From Rhodovulum sp. P5 (GTDB lineage Bacteria; Pseudomonadota; Alphaproteobacteria; Rhodobacterales; Rhodobacteraceae): a DNA stretch of 64,000 nt. The translations under genes were made by a program, and so were the position numbers. The notes under the pieces are model-generated. The model searched no databases. It had not been told where the DNA came from and saw nothing but the letters and a program-made list of their open reading frames with translations. This document shows, one piece after another, positions 34,347-41,933 of this stretch (the stretch's first letter is position 1; every line of letters begins with the position of its first letter). The DNA lies in NCBI RefSeq assembly GCF_002079305.1, contig NZ_CP015039.1:1137501-1201500 (forward strand), written 5' to 3'.

Positions 34347-35713
34347 TTCTCAGCTCCTGCAAGTGCTTTGGGTTTCTCATAGCCGGGGCCCGACGTGATG
34401 GCCCGCTTCGGGTCGTAAAGGGTCTCGATCCGGCCCTGCTTGACCTCTTCAAGATAGGCTTCAAACTCGGCCTTCGCCTTTTCCCAGTCGATGCCCATCT
34501 TCTCCAGCAGCACCTCGAACGGCGAGGCATGCCAGTGAAGCTGCGCCAGCTTGTAGGGATGCGCACCCATGCTCAGCGCCGCGAACTGGCAGTCGGCCAT
34601 CACCGGCAGGGCATAGACCTTGTCCACCGCCTTGCCGATCCACTGGTTCTTGTCCAGCGTGGTGATGCAGCCGGTGTCATGGCCGATCATCACGTCCGAC
34701 TTGGCCTCTTCCACCGCGACCTTGATCTTGCGGTCGATCGCGAAGGAACGGGTGAATTCACGCTCGCCAATGATATGGCGGAAGCCGAAGCCGCAGCAGT
34801 CGTACCAGGTCGAATAGTCAATCACCTGCGTGCCCAGCGCCTGCATCAGGCCGGTGGTCACGGCCACCCGGTTCCCCTCCATGACGGTGTCGTCATAGAT
34901 CACGTCCTCGGGCACCATCTTGTAGACATGGCAGGCCGGGTGGACGGTGGAGCGGATGTTGCTGACGTCGATCGTCTGACGTTCTGCGATCCGGTGGCGC
35001 ATCACGTGCAGCCATTCGGAATAATGCACGACCTCTTCGGGGATCAGCAGCTTGCCATCGACAAGGCGCCCGAGCTTGCCGAGGATCTTCTTCACCTCGG
35101 CGCGCAACTCCGGCGACTCCATCAGGAAGATCCGCATCTCCTTGTAGTTGCCGAAGGAAGTGCCGCAATGGATCAACGGATAGAAATGACCCGGCGGCAG
35201 CCCCTGCGACTTGGCCGACATATAGGCCTGATGGAAGTTCCTCAGGAACACCGAGGCCAGCGAGACCACGTTACCGATGCCAGAGCCGTGATAGTTCCAC
35301 GCCGTGCACGAGGTCTGGTCGGTCTCGTCGATATAGGTCTGGCCCATCTGGTTCATGATCCACAGAACCGAGGACGGATAGCCGGGGATGTTGCCGCACT
35401 GGCCGCAGGACTTGTGGTGCCACAGGTTGTTGGTCGGGATCTTCTTGTCCCAGCCATACAGCGTCTTGGCCATCACCGGTTCGTGCTGGTCGGAGATGCG
35501 GTGGACGACGATTTCGCCCTCGCGCTCCAGTTCCCACATGCGGTCGCGGATGTCTTCCTTCCGCTCCTTGCTGGTCAGCAGGGCGCGCTTGTCGATCTTC
35601 TGTTCGACCCAGTCGGTGGCGCGGCGGGCCTCGTCAGCCGTCAGGTTGCTCGGCTTCCAGTCGGCCCCGAAGCCGCTATAGGCTCCGCCCTGGGTGTCCT
35701 TGTCGTTGGTCAT
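34343..35713 (-). CDS. shdrB1: sHdrB1, heterodisulfide reductase subunit B-like
   Basis: A 456-residue HdrB-like subunit, longer than B2 because of an N-terminal extension of about 110 residues that carries CGQCGN. Cysteine landmarks are HKSCGQCGNIPGYPSS, DQTSCTAWNYHG, HPACHVYKMVPED, WYDCCGFGFRH, GHDTGCITTLDKNQ and ADCQFAALSMG. The CCG motif thus survives once, in the C-terminal part. ATG 35713 is set by a GGGAGG ribosome site eight bases upstream. Its stop overlaps the shdrA start. In sHdr models B1 is thought to be the catalytic B subunit that handles the sulfur substrate; that is from published family work, not visible here. Confidence 0.92.
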   Translation of the reverse strand: MTNDKDTQGGAYSGFGADWKPSNLTADEARRATDWVEQKIDKRALLTSKERKEDIRDRMWELEREGEIVVHRISDQHEPVMAKTLYGWDKKIPTNNLWHHKSCGQCGNIPGYPSSVLWIMNQMGQTYIDETDQTSCTAWNYHGSGIGNVVSLASVFLRNFHQAYMSAKSQGLPPGHFYPLIHCGTSFGNYKEMRIFLMESPELRAEVKKILGKLGRLVDGKLLIPEEVVHYSEWLHVMRHRIAERQTIDVSNIRSTVHPACHVYKMVPEDVIYDDTVMEGNRVAVTTGLMQALGTQVIDYSTWYDCCGFGFRHIIGEREFTRSFAIDRKIKVAVEEAKSDVMIGHDTGCITTLDKNQWIGKAVDKVYALPVMADCQFAALSMGAHPYKLAQLHWHASPFEVLLEKMGIDWEKAKAEFEAYLEEVKQGRIETLYDPKRAITSGPGYEKPKALAGAEK

Positions 35714-35753
35714 CGCGGTTTCCTCCCTGAAGCGCGGCGCCCCTGCCGGGGGA

Positions 35754-36506
35754 TCAATCGTCGTCGTCTTCGTCTTCCTGCTCTTCGAGCCACTCTTCCC
35801 ACTCTTCGCGCTTCTCATCCATCACGTCCGAGACGACATCGAAGAGGTTCTCGTCGACGGCTTCCAACTGATCCAGAACGCCGGTCTCTTCCCAGATCGT
35901 GTAAAGCTCGACCGAGGCGCGCAGGTTGACCTCCCACGCGGTGTCCAGCGTATGCATGGTGGGCATCGGGATCGCCTTGCGCAGGATCATCAGCGGCGCG
36001 TCGATCTTGGCCACGTCCGGCCCCCAGTCGGGGAACGCTTCCTTGGTGATCATATTCGGCGCAAGCTGGTTGCCCGTCGACACGACCTTCAGCAGCACCC
36101 GGCTGAACGGGCGCAGCACCTCTTTCGCCGACTCCATCTGATGCTTGATCGCGACCTCGCGCATGATCATGACCAGACCGCCGGGCGAGTTTTCGAAAGG
36201 GCAACGCGCGGCACAGGTGTAGCACTGGGCACAGGCCCAGATCTTTTCCTGCATCGCGTCGTAGATACCTTCGAGGTTCTCGGTCCACAGAAGCTGCACG
36301 ATCTCGCGCGGCGAGTAGTCGTAGTAGTGGGCCGAGGGGCAGGTCGCCGTGCAGATGCCGCAATTCAGGCATCCGTGGATCTCGTGATTGTAAAGCTGGT
36401 GGCCGCGGATATCGTCGAAGATCTCTTCGAGAGTCTCGTAGGCAATCACAGGTTTCTCGGATACCGGATCGGAAATCGGTGCCGGTATCTGGCGTATTGC
36501 ACCCAT
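35754..36506 (-). CDS. shdrC1: sHdrC1, heterodisulfide reductase subunit C-like (two [4Fe-4S])
   Basis: An iron-sulfur subunit of 250 residues with CLNCGICTATCPSA and CAQCYTCAARCPFE, both complete [4Fe-4S] motifs. Hydrophobic residues are scattered and there is no membrane helix. The last 25 residues are almost all acidic (Glu and Asp), an unusual tail that could be a docking surface. ATG 36506 follows GGGAGG with five bases between; the GTG two codons earlier lies inside that site. First Hdr subunit of the operon, 40 bases after the dsrE-like gene. Confidence 0.92.
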   Translation of the reverse strand: MGAIRQIPAPISDPVSEKPVIAYETLEEIFDDIRGHQLYNHEIHGCLNCGICTATCPSAHYYDYSPREIVQLLWTENLEGIYDAMQEKIWACAQCYTCAARCPFENSPGGLVMIMREVAIKHQMESAKEVLRPFSRVLLKVVSTGNQLAPNMITKEAFPDWGPDVAKIDAPLMILRKAIPMPTMHTLDTAWEVNLRASVELYTIWEETGVLDQLEAVDENLFDVVSDVMDEKREEWEEWLEEQEDEDDDD

Positions 36507-36546
36507 CTTCACCTCCCTTGGAAGCTGGGACCCGTCTGGGCGTGTC

Positions 36547-36927
36547 TCAGTAGGTCAGCACCTTGCAGTCGTCGTCTTCCATGATGTCGCCAATGACCTT
36601 GGCGCCGCCGACGATGCCCTCGCATTCGGGGATCAGGTCGTCTTCGGTCATGTCGAACAGATCGAGGTTGGGCGAGCAGCAATAGAACTTTGCCCCGGCC
36701 TCATGCGCATCCTTGATGAAGTCGTAGACGGTCTTCGGCGAGCCCTCTTTGACCACCAGTTTCTCGGCCACGCCCTTTTTCATCAACTGGCCTGCGGTGG
36801 CGGTGCAGACGACATCCACCTCATAATCCATCGCGGCAGCGACGGTGGCCTGGAAGAACGGTGCGCCCAGTTCCTCGCCATTGCGCGGATCTGTATTGAC
36901 CATCACGATTATCAACTTGTCGGCCAA
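36547..36927 (-). CDS. DsrE-superfamily small protein, first gene of the sHdr operon
   Basis: A 126-residue DsrE/DsrF-like protein: the N-terminal strand KLIIVMVNTDPRNGEELGAPFFQATVAAAM and the Rossmann-like alternation fit the family. It differs from the other DsrE protein in this operon and carries five cysteines: Cys41, adjacent Cys83-Cys84 in KFYCCSPNLDLF, Cys102 and Cys121. The CC pair lies where DsrE-type proteins bind sulfur. The start at ATG 36927 is followed at once by the conserved strand. Upstream are 153 non-coding bases with a large inverted repeat. It probably takes part in the sulfur relay feeding sHdr, but the exact step is unknown. Confidence 0.85.
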   Translation of the reverse strand: MADKLIIVMVNTDPRNGEELGAPFFQATVAAAMDYEVDVVCTATAGQLMKKGVAEKLVVKEGSPKTVYDFIKDAHEAGAKFYCCSPNLDLFDMTEDDLIPECEGIVGGAKVIGDIMEDDDCKVLTY

Positions 36928-37010
36928 GGTCTCCTCCCTGAGATCGCGGCGTGCTGTCGTGGATACGATTCGAACCCGTATCGCTGAATTCGTCCATTAA
37001 CCGTAGGGTG

Positions 37011-37044
37011 ACACATTCATATATGCAAGAATATATTAATGTGT
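37011..37044. promoter_or_regulatory. 34-bp near-perfect inverted repeat ahead of the dsrE-shdr operon
   Basis: The arms ACACATTCATATAT and ATATATTAATGTGT match at 13 of 14 positions around a six-base centre. It is a strongly AT-rich island in a GC-rich genome, centred about 100 bases upstream of the first start codon. The core contains ATTC-N10-GAAT, close to the ATTC-N8-GAAT half-site pattern of persulfide-sensing ArsR regulators (SqrR, BigR). An sHdrR-type repressor is a reasonable guess. No such gene lies in the window. Confidence 0.7.
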
Positions 37045-37080
37045 ATCTAGCGGAAGTTGCGACTTCCCCGGCCGGGTCGC

Positions 37081-37770
37081 CTACATCAATTGGGCGTGGG
37101 TCACGATGCCGACCATCAGCGGCGTCAACGCTGCGGCAATGTCGGCCTGCGCCTCGCCCAGCGCCGCAAGGGCAGAGGCAGGATCCTCTGGCGTGTCCTC
37201 GAATTCCATGACCAGGTCTTCGACCATACCGCGCTTGAACCCCGGATGGCCCACCATCCCCAGACAGTTGCCGTTCAGCGAAAAGATCGCGGGCGCCCCG
37301 TCCTGATCCTCGGCCAGAACCTCCGCCCCCTTGGGCAGAACCGGCCGGTCGCGCAGGTAGTGGGCCAGCGGAAACCGCTCGGGCAGGTAGCCGCCCAGAT
37401 GGCCGGGGGCGGTCGCCTGCACCTCGTCCACGGCAAAGCGGAGCGGCGCTTCGGACGCGCCACCGCCCGCCGCAACCGACAGGATCATGGCCCCAAGCCC
37501 AAGGCCCACCACCGGCAACCCGGCCTCAAGAAACGCCTTGGTCAAACGGAACTCCGGCGCGGCAGAGGGCAGGATATGCCCGCTGACCAGACCGTAGGGA
37601 CCTCCGCCCAAGAGCCACAGCCCGTCAAATCCCTCTGGCCCGAAGGGTAGCGTGCCACCATGGGTGAAGGGGCGGAAATACCGGAACCGGATATTCCGAC
37701 CCTCCAGGTGATCCTCGATCAGACCCAGATATTCAGCCTCGGTATGCTGGACGACGGCAACGGTTTTCAT
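37081..37770 (-). CDS. Class I glutamine amidotransferase-like protein lacking the catalytic Cys
   Basis: A 229-residue protein with the class I GATase fold. The oxyanion segment LLGGGPYGL and the nucleophile elbow PVVGLGLGAMILS are recognisable, but the nucleophile position (normally GxCxG) is Gly91. The histidine motif reads MVGHPGF, so the usual acidic residue after HP is also gone. It therefore cannot hydrolyse glutamine in the normal way and is either a pseudo-enzyme or acts by other chemistry. It lies between the FadL gene and the dsrE-shdr operon on the same strand. Genes of this family have been noted near sHdr and lipoate-assembly clusters as I recall, but that needs checking. Confidence 0.8.
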   Translation of the reverse strand: MKTVAVVQHTEAEYLGLIEDHLEGRNIRFRYFRPFTHGGTLPFGPEGFDGLWLLGGGPYGLVSGHILPSAAPEFRLTKAFLEAGLPVVGLGLGAMILSVAAGGGASEAPLRFAVDEVQATAPGHLGGYLPERFPLAHYLRDRPVLPKGAEVLAEDQDGAPAIFSLNGNCLGMVGHPGFKRGMVEDLVMEFEDTPEDPASALAALGEAQADIAAALTPLMVGIVTHAQLM

Positions 37771-37977
37771 CTTCCGGGCTCCACGGCCGCGCGACGGGCC
37801 TTGGCAAGATCGGTCGGCGTGACATCAAGGGGTTCGGGGCAGAGACGCGCGCAAGCCGCGCTCACCCTATCCGCTCGTCCATGAGCGGCCCCTGACCGAG
37901 GACACGGGCCGACCACACATCGATACCCCTTATCCGCATGCCGCCCCCACCCGCGCTGCCCGAAACGGCAGGCGCGT

Positions 37978-38002
37978 TGAAAATACATATCTCATGCATA
38001 AC
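37978..38002. promoter_or_regulatory. AT-rich promoter-like patch upstream of the GATase-like gene
   Basis: A short AT-rich stretch containing CATATCTCATGCATAA follows the FadL terminator on the minus strand, about 210 bases ahead of the GATase-like start. It shares CATATCT with the patch ahead of the HDAC-like gene (45234-45255, read on the minus strand). A promoter or operator is plausible but unproven. Confidence 0.35.
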
Positions 38003-38011
38003 AAGAGAGAC

Positions 38012-38043
38012 GCGGCGTGGCGAGTGCGAACCCGCCGCGCCGC
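38012..38043 (-). terminator. Hairpin terminator after the FadL gene
   Basis: An 11-bp stem with one G-U type pair, GCGGCGTGGCG against CGCCGCGCCGC around a ten-base loop, starts seven bases past the FadL stop. On the minus strand it is followed by TCTCTCTTGTT, giving a usable T-rich tail. It separates FadL from the GATase-like gene. Confidence 0.7.
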
Positions 38044-38049
38044 CCGGCA

Positions 38050-39336
38050 TCACCACTTGTAGGTCATGCCGACAGAGAATTCGTTCTGGTCCATCCGCAA
38101 CTTGACCGGTTGACCCGCCGCGATCATGTTCGTGCCCGTCACGCTGCTCTCGAAGGCATGGGTATAGGCCGCGGTGATGCCCCAGTTCTCGTTCACCTTG
38201 TAGCTTGCCCCAAGCGAGGCATGCCAGCGCGGAGTCGCCGGGGCCAGCACGTTCAGCAGCGCTTCCCCGTTGTCGATGAACTGCGTCGCATAGCTGACAC
38301 CGCCGCGGAAGGTCCATTTCTCGTTGGCCTTCCAGATCCCGGCAACACGGATCACGTCCATGTCCTTCCAGCCGAAGCCCGGCCCGCTGTCGGTGCCCAG
38401 CAGCGCCGAACCGGTGTTCGGCAGCGTGACGTTCGAATTGGAGATCGAGTTGATGTCGCTGTAGAAGATCCGCTGATACTCCGCCGTCAGCGTCACGTCC
38501 GGGTTGGAGGGCAAAGTGTAGGCCGCCCCAAGCGTCGCTACCGCCGGGATATCGAAATCCCCCTGCTCGGCGAAGAGGCCGGAATACTTGTTGAACTTCT
38601 CCATGTAGATGCGCGAGCGGTAGGAAAAGCCGAACCGCCACTGTTCATTCGGCTCCCACACCATGCCGAGATTCAACCCCAGCCCCGAGGACCAGTCGTC
38701 ACCGTTGTTGGTCACGCTGCCCACGTCCGACGTGAAGAACGCGTTGTCGAACGCCTGCAACCCGGTGGCCGAAAAGCGCTGGATCGCGAGGATCGGCGCG
38801 ACACCGACGGTCAGTTGTTCGTTGACGTCGTAGGCATAGTTCACGGCGATGAACAGCTGTTCGAGATTCACGCCAAGCGGTGAGGTCGAGTTCACAGGGT
38901 CGAAGTTCTGGAAGACGTTCGTATTGTATTCGGTATTCATCCCGCCATTGCCGAAGGCGATGATCCCAAGGCTCGACCTTTCGCTCAGGCTGAAATTGAC
39001 GCCGCCGCAGGGGATGAAGAACACGTCGTTCTTGCTTTTCTGCGTGCCGGACACCAGCGGCCCGGCAGCGCTGTCGACCGAAAATCCCCGATCCGGTGCG
39101 AAGGTCGTCAGACAGAAACCGGCCGTGTTGCCGACCCGCGTTCCAAAGGCCGGGTTCTGCGCCAGACCCAAAAGGCCCGCAGACACCGCGACGCCGGCCC
39201 CGGCCATCCCCTTGGACGGGCCGCCATAGCCGTTCGCGATATAGCCGTTGGTGGCCAGTGCCGGCGCGGCAAACATCCCAAGTGCCAGCGCCATTGCCGA
39301 CGTCCGCAAAAGCGGCGGCATTCCCTTGTCACTCAT
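38050..39336 (-). CDS. OmpP1/FadL-family outer membrane porin
   Basis: A 428-residue outer-membrane beta-barrel of the FadL type, which lets hydrophobic compounds cross the outer membrane. A GGAGG ribosome site stands seven bases before ATG 39336. The signal peptide ends in AAPALA, and the mature protein begins TNGYIANGYGGPSKGMAGAGVA, the typical FadL N-terminal hatch. The barrel strands end with a C-terminal aromatic residue (MTYKW), the outer-membrane insertion signal. It lies inside the sulfur cluster with its own terminator and no fatty-acid genes near, so it may import a hydrophobic sulfur compound such as elemental sulfur, organic disulfides or a thiol. That is inference. Confidence 0.9.
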   Translation of the reverse strand: MSDKGMPPLLRTSAMALALGMFAAPALATNGYIANGYGGPSKGMAGAGVAVSAGLLGLAQNPAFGTRVGNTAGFCLTTFAPDRGFSVDSAAGPLVSGTQKSKNDVFFIPCGGVNFSLSERSSLGIIAFGNGGMNTEYNTNVFQNFDPVNSTSPLGVNLEQLFIAVNYAYDVNEQLTVGVAPILAIQRFSATGLQAFDNAFFTSDVGSVTNNGDDWSSGLGLNLGMVWEPNEQWRFGFSYRSRIYMEKFNKYSGLFAEQGDFDIPAVATLGAAYTLPSNPDVTLTAEYQRIFYSDINSISNSNVTLPNTGSALLGTDSGPGFGWKDMDVIRVAGIWKANEKWTFRGGVSYATQFIDNGEALLNVLAPATPRWHASLGASYKVNENWGITAAYTHAFESSVTGTNMIAAGQPVKLRMDQNEFSVGMTYKW

Positions 39337-39458
39337 TGTCGTCTCCTCCCTCGCGCAGGAACGGCTGCCCCGTTGTTCCTCCCCGGGGCTGCGGCCTTCC
39401 CAGGTTCGCATAGCCATGACGCTAGCGGGATGCCGGTTTGCGATCAACACAATCCTGA

Positions 39459-39553
39459 ACGGGCCCGGTCTGATCGGCCCGTGACGGGGATAACCGGGCA
39501 CACACGCAGCGCTGCCTGCGCCCAAGGCGCAGGTGCACAGGCCGGGTATCCCC
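39459..39553. other. Structured spacer RNA between the lipoate ligase and FadL genes
   Basis: Three nested or adjacent stem-loops fill this spacer. Arms 39486-39497 and 39542-39553 pair at 11 of 12 positions and enclose an 8-bp hairpin CCTGCGCC/GGCGCAGG with loop CAA (515-533). A third hairpin, ACGGGCC with GGCCCGT, lies at 39459-39482. On the minus strand they follow the ligase stop by about 33 bases, so terminator use is likely; a cis-regulatory RNA or repeat element is also possible. Confidence 0.5.
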
Positions 39554-39586
39554 GCCTCTAACCCGTTCTTTCCGTGGCGCTGACGG

Positions 39587-40663
39587 TCAGGCCCGGCCCG
39601 CGGCGGCGGCCTGCAAGGCTTGTGTGAAATCCGCAGGCGCGGCCGACATCAGCGAGGCCCCGGCCGCATCGAAGAACCCCTGAACCGCCCCCTCGACCTC
39701 GTCGAAGGGAACACCACGCAGCGCCGCCTCAAGGTCCGGGACGATCCGCGGCGGCGCGACGAAGAAATCGCCGGTAAACAGCACCTCGCGGATACGGTCC
39801 TGCCGCGCGCCTTCCAGCCGCAGATGCGCCGTGATGGTGCCGCCCTTGCCCATATGGCTGGCCGACAGGACATCGGCCGCCTTGCCCGGATCGTCGATCC
39901 CGTAGACGAACTCGTCCTGCCCGATTTCACTGTCGAAGATCTCCTGCGCGAGGCGTTCTTCGCCGTCCGTGATCTCACCCCATTCGGGCGCGATGCCCAG
40001 CCGGTGCGCAAAGGCCGCCAGAAGGGCCTCTTTCACCTCGGCCGCCGGGGGCGGTGCGCCGTCGAAAAGCTCCGTCAGGGTCACGATGCGCTTCGCGGCG
40101 TCGCTCGCCCCGTGTTTGGCCAGCTTCGCGGCGGGGATGTTCAAAAGGCCCGCCATCTTCGCCCCGTCCATCGCGACAAGGATCGTACCCTGGTAAAAGA
40201 TCGTGTCGCCGTCGAAGAACCCGCCGGTGCCAGAAATCTTCCGCCCATCGACCTCGATATCATTGCGCGGGCGATACCGCGCCGCGATTCCCAGCGACGA
40301 CAAGCCCTCCGCCGCAGCCTCACATATTTCACGCGCCAGATCGCCAAGGGACGTGATCCCCAGCGTGGCCTTGTGAAACACCAGCTCCCAACCGAATTGC
40401 CCTTCATCCAGATAGAGCGCCCCACCGCCGGTGACGCGCCGCCCGATGCCCACGCCCGCCGCCCGGCAGGCGGGCAGGTTCAGTTCCTGGCTGATCGCCT
40501 GATGGCGCCCGGCCAGAACCGAGGGCGGGAACGTCAGAAAGCGTACCGTGTCAGGCGTGGTGCCCGCCTTGTGCCCCTCGATCAGCGCCTGGTCGCAGGC
40601 GATCTGTTCGCGGCAGTCACGCACGCCCGTATCGATCACGCGGAAGGGTTTGGCCTCAGTCAA
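39587..40663 (-). CDS. Lipoate-protein ligase of the sHdr type (sLpl(AB)-like)
   Basis: Attaches lipoate or octanoate to a lysine via an adenylate. The 358-residue protein has a catalytic domain with GRRVTGGGALYLDEGQ and NDIEVDGRKISGTGGFFDG, whose Lys is the family's ligand-binding residue, plus a C-terminal accessory domain of about 110 residues (GGTITAHLRLEGARQDRIREV), so both LplA and LplB parts are in one chain. The start is most likely TTG 40663: a GGAGG precedes it by nine bases, and it overlaps the preceding LipS stop by eight bases; no ATG lies near. Last gene of the lip operon. The natural target is probably LbpA (Lys71). Confidence 0.87.
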   Translation of the reverse strand: MTEAKPFRVIDTGVRDCREQIACDQALIEGHKAGTTPDTVRFLTFPPSVLAGRHQAISQELNLPACRAAGVGIGRRVTGGGALYLDEGQFGWELVFHKATLGITSLGDLAREICEAAAEGLSSLGIAARYRPRNDIEVDGRKISGTGGFFDGDTIFYQGTILVAMDGAKMAGLLNIPAAKLAKHGASDAAKRIVTLTELFDGAPPPAAEVKEALLAAFAHRLGIAPEWGEITDGEERLAQEIFDSEIGQDEFVYGIDDPGKAADVLSASHMGKGGTITAHLRLEGARQDRIREVLFTGDFFVAPPRIVPDLEAALRGVPFDEVEGAVQGFFDAAGASLMSAAPADFTQALQAAAAGRA

Positions 40664-41933
40664 GGTCCAATTCCTCCCCCGGCACATAGGTCTCTCCGGG
40701 GCGTTCCATATCCAGTTGGTGGCGCACCCGCCGCAGATCGGCCGGGCGCAATTCGAACGGATAGGACGCGATGTCCGATGGCGGGCTGTCGCCATAGGGC
40801 CGGTCGCAGGCCGAGATGTCCTCGGCAAACTTGCCGGGGCAGCCCGAGGTGCGGAAGGCAATCCCCGCATCGACGATTGCGGCGAGTTCCGAGGCCGGAA
40901 GCCCGAAATCGGTAATCCGCCCATCGTCGCCGAATGTCATGTGCTCGACCCGCACCCCGCAATAGTCCACCAGATAACGGGCCAGTTGCACCCGCCGCCA
41001 CTGATCCCGGGGCGTGGCGGGCAGGTGGTCCATCAGGCTGCCCTTTTCGGGATAGAAGCAGAACATGTGGGAATGCCCGCCCAGATCGACGAGGCGCTGG
41101 ATCACCTCCATCATCTCGCGCTCTGTCTCGCCCATGCCGACGATCAGATGCGCGCCGAATTTCTGTGGCCCGAAGATGTCGCGCGCCATGTGGATCGCGT
41201 CCCAATAGGTGTCCCAGCTATGGGGCGACTGAACGCCCTTGCCACGGGTGCGATCGAACACCGCGGGGCTGGCCGCATCCAGGGCCACGGTAAAGATGTC
41301 AGAGCCCATGTCCTTCAACCGCACGATATCCTCGCGCGTCATTGTCGTCGGGTTGGACAGGATCGAGATCGGGATCGCGTCGGGGTCGATCCGGTCGGTC
41401 CATGTCTTCAGCACAGTCACCGTGTCTTCATCCGAGTTCGGGTGCGTGATCATCGAGATGCACATGCGGTGGAACGGGCTGTTGTCGACATCCGCAGCAA
41501 TGCGGTCCACGACCTCCGCCATCGGGGCGGCGGGCCAGTCCACGCGGATGAAGTTGCGGTCGGCATAGTTCCGCTCTGCCTCCCGGTGCCGTGCCAGCCC
41601 GCAATAGGCGCAATTGGCGCGGCAGCCCTCGGGGTAGGTCAAGAGCAGGTTGAGGCAGCGCGTGCAGGAACAGTTGTACATCTGCCCCTCCACCAGACCC
41701 AGGGTGATCGCCGCCGCGGTCGACATCTGCACGTACTCTGGCGACCGCATATGGGGCGTCATGACCCGGTAATCGGGGCGATAAAGCCCCTCGGGCGCGA
41801 TGCCTGCATCCTTCACGGCGCGGCCGTTCTTCATCGTGGGGGGCACCTGCCCCGGCGCGCGGGGTTGCATCCGTTCGGCGGTGTTGATGCCGGTTCCGGG
41901 GGCGGGCTGCTGGTTCTGGTTCAGGCAACTCAT
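40656..41933 (-). CDS. Radical SAM lipoyl synthase-type protein (LipS2-like)
   Basis: A radical SAM enzyme of 425 residues. The SAM cluster motif is C104-x3-C108-x2-C111 in CRANCAYCG. A second cysteine set (Cys88, Cys90, Cys93 in YNCSCTRCLN) lies just before it and could bind the auxiliary cluster that gives up sulfur. Later blocks include ALDAASPAVFDRTRGKGVQ and AHLIVGMGETEREMMEVIQ, typical of the biotin/lipoyl synthase group. ATG 41933 overlaps the LipT stop (ATGA). With the second radical SAM protein upstream it matches the LipS1/LipS2 pair that inserts one sulfur each into octanoyl-LbpA. Which of the two it is rests on gene order alone. Confidence 0.85.
   Translation of the reverse strand: MSCLNQNQQPAPGTGINTAERMQPRAPGQVPPTMKNGRAVKDAGIAPEGLYRPDYRVMTPHMRSPEYVQMSTAAAITLGLVEGQMYNCSCTRCLNLLLTYPEGCRANCAYCGLARHREAERNYADRNFIRVDWPAAPMAEVVDRIAADVDNSPFHRMCISMITHPNSDEDTVTVLKTWTDRIDPDAIPISILSNPTTMTREDIVRLKDMGSDIFTVALDAASPAVFDRTRGKGVQSPHSWDTYWDAIHMARDIFGPQKFGAHLIVGMGETEREMMEVIQRLVDLGGHSHMFCFYPEKGSLMDHLPATPRDQWRRVQLARYLVDYCGVRVEHMTFGDDGRITDFGLPASELAAIVDAGIAFRTSGCPGKFAEDISACDRPYGDSPPSDIASYPFELRPADLRRVRHQLDMERPGETYVPGEELDLD

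Noticed and set aside
36962..36982. A GGTTCGAATC-like word in a short palindrome (minus strand) resembling a tRNA T-arm
   Set aside because: The stem around it does not pair as a T-arm should, and no acceptor, D or anticodon arm lies next to it. It is probably a plain 6-bp inverted repeat.
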